Origin: Kerstersia similis
Lineage (GTDB): Bacteria; Pseudomonadota; Gammaproteobacteria; Burkholderiales; Burkholderiaceae_B
Reading direction: 5' to 3'
Assembly: GCF_965139615.1 (NCBI RefSeq)
Contig: NZ_CBCSIQ010000011.1
Span: 1-64,000, forward strand
Length of the DNA: 64,000 bases
This document shows positions 61,354 through 64,000 of the stretch, piece after piece. The notes under the pieces were generated by a model that worked only from the letters and a program-made list of their open reading frames with translations, did not search any database and was not told the origin of the DNA. The position numbers and the translations under genes were made by a program. The first letter of the stretch is position 1, and each line of letters begins with the position of its first letter.

Positions 61354-61467
61354 TCATACTCGGCGTGGTCTGCTGGCATCGTGACCTGCTTTTCCTTCAG
61401 GGTGCGGGCCCATCGGCAGTGCCGCGCAGCGCTTTCTTGTCTGATTTACACAACATCGCAGATTGGC

Positions 61468-61628
61468 CATTCTCATTTGGCCAGCGAGTCTCTCTGCAGC
61501 CATTCCCTTCTTTTTCGGCACTTTTTTCATGAAAATCAAAAGGTTTTCATGAAAATTGCGTCTGTCAGGCCGCGCCAGGCCTGACTTGCCCGAGCGGCAT
61601 TTTGCAGTTGCAGACGCATTCTCATTTG
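61468..61628. promoter_or_regulatory. Repeated CATTCTCATTTG elements (Fur-box-like)
   Basis: CATTCTCATTTG occurs at 61468-61479 and again at 61617-61628 within the 502-bp bfd-bfr gap, with similar flanks (GCAGA... before, CCAG after). Its complement, CAAATGAGAATG, matches a Fur half-site. No gene is evident in this gap. Confidence 0.45.
61524..61555. promoter_or_regulatory. Tandem TTTTCATGAAAA palindromes 20 bp apart
   Basis: TTTTCATGAAAA is a perfect 12-bp palindrome and occurs at 61524-61535 and 61544-61555, starts exactly 20 bp apart (two helical turns) with ATCAAAAGG-type spacer. This looks like a cooperative operator between bfd and bfr. It does not match a Fur consensus and I do not know the cognate regulator. 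Confidence 0.6.
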
Positions 61629-61855
61629 CCAGAGCTTTCCTGTCATGGGTCGCACGACGGTTTACCAGATGCGCATCTACCATGGGCTTTTCACGGCATG
61701 GATGCTAGCCTGACCGGGTTTACAGCGGTGAACCGGGCGTTGCCGGGGCGTGCTTTCCCGCACCCTGCCTGCCGGCAAGATTGCCATCCAAGGGTTTGCA
61801 TCTTTCTTCATGGCATACCGCTGCCTTCCCAGAACCATAAAAGCCGGAGCCGATC

Positions 61856-62332
61856 ATGAAAGGCGATAGACAGGTTATCAAGTATTTGAATGCGCAACTG
61901 ACCAATGAGCTGACGGCCATTAATCAGTATTTCCTGCATGCGCGCATGCTGCGCCATTGGGGCCTGAACCGTTTGGGCAAGCATGAGTACGATGTTTCCA
62001 TCCACGCAATGAAGCATGCCGATAAGCTCATGGAGCGGATTTTCATGCTCGATGGCTTGCCCAATCTGCAGGATTTGCACAAGTTGCGCATTGGCGAAGA
62101 TGTGCCGGAAATCCTGTCCTGTGACCTGAATCTCGAACGCGATGAGCATGCGACGCTGCTGGAGGCGATTGCCTACTGTGAGTCGGTCAAGGATTATGTG
62201 ACGCGCGACCTGTTCCGCCGCATTCTGGACGATACCGAAGAACACATCGACTGGCTGGAAACGCAGATGGGTCTGGTCGAGCAGGTCAGCTTGCAAAACT
62301 ATCTGCAGCACCAGATGCACGAAGAGGATTGA
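61856..62332 (+). CDS. bfr: Bacterioferritin, heme-binding subunit lacking ferroxidase ligands
   Basis: A 158-residue bacterioferritin that aligns gap-free with E. coli Bfr. The heme axial Met52 is present (HAMKHAD). Of the six ferroxidase ligands, Glu18, His54, Glu94 and His130 are kept, but Glu51 is Ala and Glu127 is Thr. Inner-surface acidic positions 47 and 50 are also changed (Val, His). Such degenerate subunits are known as partners in hetero-oligomers (the BfrA-type subunit of Pseudomonas and Neisseria). It probably contributes heme and the Bfd-binding surface while a second Bfr elsewhere oxidises iron. Confidence 0.92.
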   Translation: MKGDRQVIKYLNAQLTNELTAINQYFLHARMLRHWGLNRLGKHEYDVSIHAMKHADKLMERIFMLDGLPNLQDLHKLRIGEDVPEILSCDLNLERDEHATLLEAIAYCESVKDYVTRDLFRRILDDTEEHIDWLETQMGLVEQVSLQNYLQHQMHEED

Positions 62333-62400
62333 GCGAGTCTGGGGCGGACGCGCGGCCAGCTGTCCGGCCCAGGACTGTCTAGCCTGCCTTGCTGCCATGA

Positions 62401-62441
62401 AAAACGCCACGGTGCCCGTTTAAGGGCTGCCGTGGCGTTTT
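62401..62441. terminator. Bidirectional terminator between bfr and hypothetical gene
   Basis: AAAACGCCACGG (62401-62412) pairs with CCGTGGCGTTTT (62430-62441), and an inner GCCC...GGGC pair closes the loop. The T-run on the plus strand and the A-run that becomes T on the minus strand make it suitable for both convergent genes. Confidence 0.85.
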
Positions 62442-62474
62442 GCCGTTGAGGGGCAGTTGGCGTGCGCTGCGGTT

Positions 62475-63119
62475 TCAGCGGCGCTCCGGACAGTCGCGTG
62501 TGGTGCCCCAGGCGTTATTGGGCTCGCAGTACTTGCGACGGGCGGCCCAGGCACAGCTGGGGCGTTCGAAAAAGCCCATGGTGTCGGCACAGACCTGCAG
62601 TTCGCGACGCAATGCCGCCTGCCAGTCGCCTGTGGCACTGGAATGCGAGGCACTGGGGGCCACGACCGGCGGGTAGCCGGGATCGTCAGCCAGGGCGGCG
62701 CGCAGATCCCGGATGTCGCGGATATCGGCTGCCGGTGGCGTGTCGTCCTGCCGGGTATCGGCAGGCAGCGGAGAGGCACCGCGGGTGACGAGCTGCAGGC
62801 TTTCTGGCGTGACCTTGGCGCGGGACACCATGACATTCGGGTCATTGACCGTATCGAGCAGCGAGACCATGGGCACGTTCCACTCGGCCGGGTGCGTTTC
62901 AGGCACGCCCAGCGTGCCATCCAGACGCGGCTGTGGCGGCTGTGCCACATACGGGCGTCCGTCTGCATCCAGAACGTTGTCGGCATCCTCGCCTGTGGCA
63001 TGGGGCGGAGGAGCGGTTGTCGGTGCGCGCGACACCAGCCAGTCGCCCAGCTGCATGCCGGCAAGACCGGCAGCGCCAAGCACGAGGACGATGATGATCA
63101 GGATAGATCGCCAGGACAT
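62475..63119 (-). CDS. Hypothetical membrane-anchored periplasmic protein
   Basis: A 214-residue protein with one N-terminal helix (residues 5-27, SILIIIVLVLGAAGLAGMQL) and no clear cleavage site, so probably an uncleaved anchor. A Pro/Asp-rich linker follows. The C-terminal domain has four cysteines in VCADTMGFFERPSC and KYCEPNNAWGTTRDC, which could form two disulfides. I do not recognise the family. It lies 39 bp downstream of prfC on the same strand and may be cotranscribed. Confidence 0.65.
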   Translation of the reverse strand: MSWRSILIIIVLVLGAAGLAGMQLGDWLVSRAPTTAPPPHATGEDADNVLDADGRPYVAQPPQPRLDGTLGVPETHPAEWNVPMVSLLDTVNDPNVMVSRAKVTPESLQLVTRGASPLPADTRQDDTPPAADIRDIRDLRAALADDPGYPPVVAPSASHSSATGDWQAALRRELQVCADTMGFFERPSCAWAARRKYCEPNNAWGTTRDCPERR

Positions 63120-63158
63120 GAACGTTGCTCGTTGTTGTTGATTTCCATACGTGCGCCG

Positions 63159-64000
63159 TCAGGGCGTTTTACTGAAAACGTGGCCGCCATGTTCACGCAT
63201 GGCGTGGAACTGGACGTCGGGATAGAGATCCTGGGCGACCCGCAAAGCCGCTCCGGATGTGGCCAGGAAGGCCGGGGCATCGACCACATCATAGGCGATA
63301 TGGGCGGCATTGGCATCCATGAATTTTTGCAGCGCACGAGGATTGTCGGAGGTAATCCAGCGTGCCATGGTGTAGCGTGAAGGCATCATGCGCGCCTCGG
63401 CGCCGTACTCGGTCTTGAGCCGGTGCATGACCACTTCGAACTGCAGCTGGCCGACCGCGCCCAGCAGCATGGCGCCACCGGCTGCAATCGGTCGAAACAC
63501 CTGAATCGCACCTTCCTCGCCCAGTTGCACCAGACCGGTACGCAATTGCTTCACGCGCAGCGGGTCTTTGACTTCGACTTGCTGGAACAGCTCGGGGGCA
63601 AAGAAAGGCAGGCCGGTGAAGTGCAGGGTTTCGCCTTCGGTCAGGACGTCGCCCAGCTGCAGCACGCCATGGTTGGGAATACCGATGACGTCGCCGGCAT
63701 AGGCTTCTTCCACCAGATCACGGCGTTGGGACAGGAAGGACACCACGTTGTTGGGACGGATTTCCTTGTTCGTGCGGCTGACCTTCAGGCGCATGCCGCG
63801 CGTGAATTTCCCCGAGCTGACACGGATAAAGGCGATGCGGTCGCGGTGCGCAGGATCCATATTGGCCTGGACTTTGAACACCATGCCGCTGAACTTCGGT
63901 TCATCCGGGCGGACTTCCCGTTCGACCGCATGGCGCGGTCCCGGCGGCGGCGCCAGGTCCACCAGCGTATCGAGCACTTCCTGCACGCCGAAGTTGTTGA
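63159..64000 (-). CDS. prfC: Peptide chain release factor 3 (5' part beyond the window)
   Basis: The frame is open at base 64000, and 280 codons of the C-terminal part are visible. FSGMVFKVQANMDPAHRDRIAFIRVSSGKFTRGMRLKV is the domain II signature of RF3. QVEVKDPLRVKQLRTGLVQLGEEGAIQVFRP and LLGAVGQLQFEVVMHRLKTEYG are its domain III hallmarks. RF3 is the GTPase that ejects RF1/RF2 after peptide release; its G domain lies outside the window. Confidence 0.96.
   Translation of the reverse strand, partial: NNFGVQEVLDTLVDLAPPPGPRHAVEREVRPDEPKFSGMVFKVQANMDPAHRDRIAFIRVSSGKFTRGMRLKVSRTNKEIRPNNVVSFLSQRRDLVEEAYAGDVIGIPNHGVLQLGDVLTEGETLHFTGLPFFAPELFQQVEVKDPLRVKQLRTGLVQLGEEGAIQVFRPIAAGGAMLLGAVGQLQFEVVMHRLKTEYGAEARMMPSRYTMARWITSDNPRALQKFMDANAAHIAYDVVDAPAFLATSGAALRVAQDLYPDVQFHAMREHGGHVFSKTP

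Noticed and set aside
61354..61855. Small frames in the bfd-bfr gap on either strand
   Set aside because: No ribosome sites or motifs; the stretch is better explained by palindromes and Fur-like repeats.
1..64000. tRNA genes, rRNA, CRISPR arrays, intact insertion sequences, riboswitches
   Set aside because: I looked for cloverleaf-like GTTCGA/GGTTC patterns, regularly spaced repeats and transposase motifs and saw none convincing. A covariance-model scan would be the decisive check.

Overview
The window reads as chromosomal DNA of a GC-rich betaproteobacterium, most likely Alcaligenaceae (Bordetella/Achromobacter/Kerstersia-like). The reasons are the gene families present: a Bug/TctC tripartite transporter, Smg/DUF494, DUF1840, long-form LeuA, an argS-SPOR-dsbA block and a nic-type pyridine pathway. 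This taxonomic call is inference; no rRNA or other marker lies in the window. I recognised no rRNA, tRNA, CRISPR array or intact insertion sequence.

Layout. 1-2562: divergent TetR regulator (cut by the window edge) and MFS exporter with a perfect palindrome between them. 2634-4497: small AT-richer accessory patch beside the 3' end of mnmE, with a RhuM/Fic gene broken by one nonsense codon and a PD-(D/E)XK-like protein. 4681-14071: mnmE, SET-domain methyltransferase, topB with a histone-like tail, a very large DUF2157/GDYXXLXY membrane protein and a DUF4239 protein. 14274-21533: SorC-type regulator divergent from a six-gene operon (SurE-like phosphatase, Ugp-like ABC importer, metallophosphoesterase). 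21654-33811: mainly housekeeping (gluQ, smg, argD, aceK, metC, dsbA, SPOR protein, argS) plus a MerR regulator, an MBL-fold hydrolase and an XRE regulator. 34203-39852: SfnB/DszC-like flavoprotein with a sigma-54-type promoter, an RHS protein ending in a DUF2235 lipase domain, and a DUF1840 protein.

39999-49044 holds a TetR regulator and an apparently single transcription unit: a TorT-like binding protein, a two-domain ABC ATPase, two permeases, then nicE, nicD, nicX and nicF. The catalytic residues of all four enzymes are in place, so the unit can take 2,5-dihydroxypyridine to fumarate, but the ring hydroxylase that would make 2,5-dihydroxypyridine is absent. 49600-53962: enolase-superfamily protein with a complete tripartite tricarboxylate-type transporter.

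54227-64000: leuA preceded by a 46-codon leader peptide with three consecutive rare Leu CTA codons, an AT-rich gap, TetR, membrane protein, an rpoN outside its usual neighbourhood, MFS, bfd and a bacterioferritin lacking two ferroxidase ligands, a membrane-anchored hypothetical, and the 3' part of prfC.

The regulatory DNA is informative. Identical-arm palindromes sit before both merR and aceK, tandem 12-bp palindromes exactly 20 bp apart lie between bfd and bfr, and candidate operators precede the SorC, XRE and nic-unit genes.
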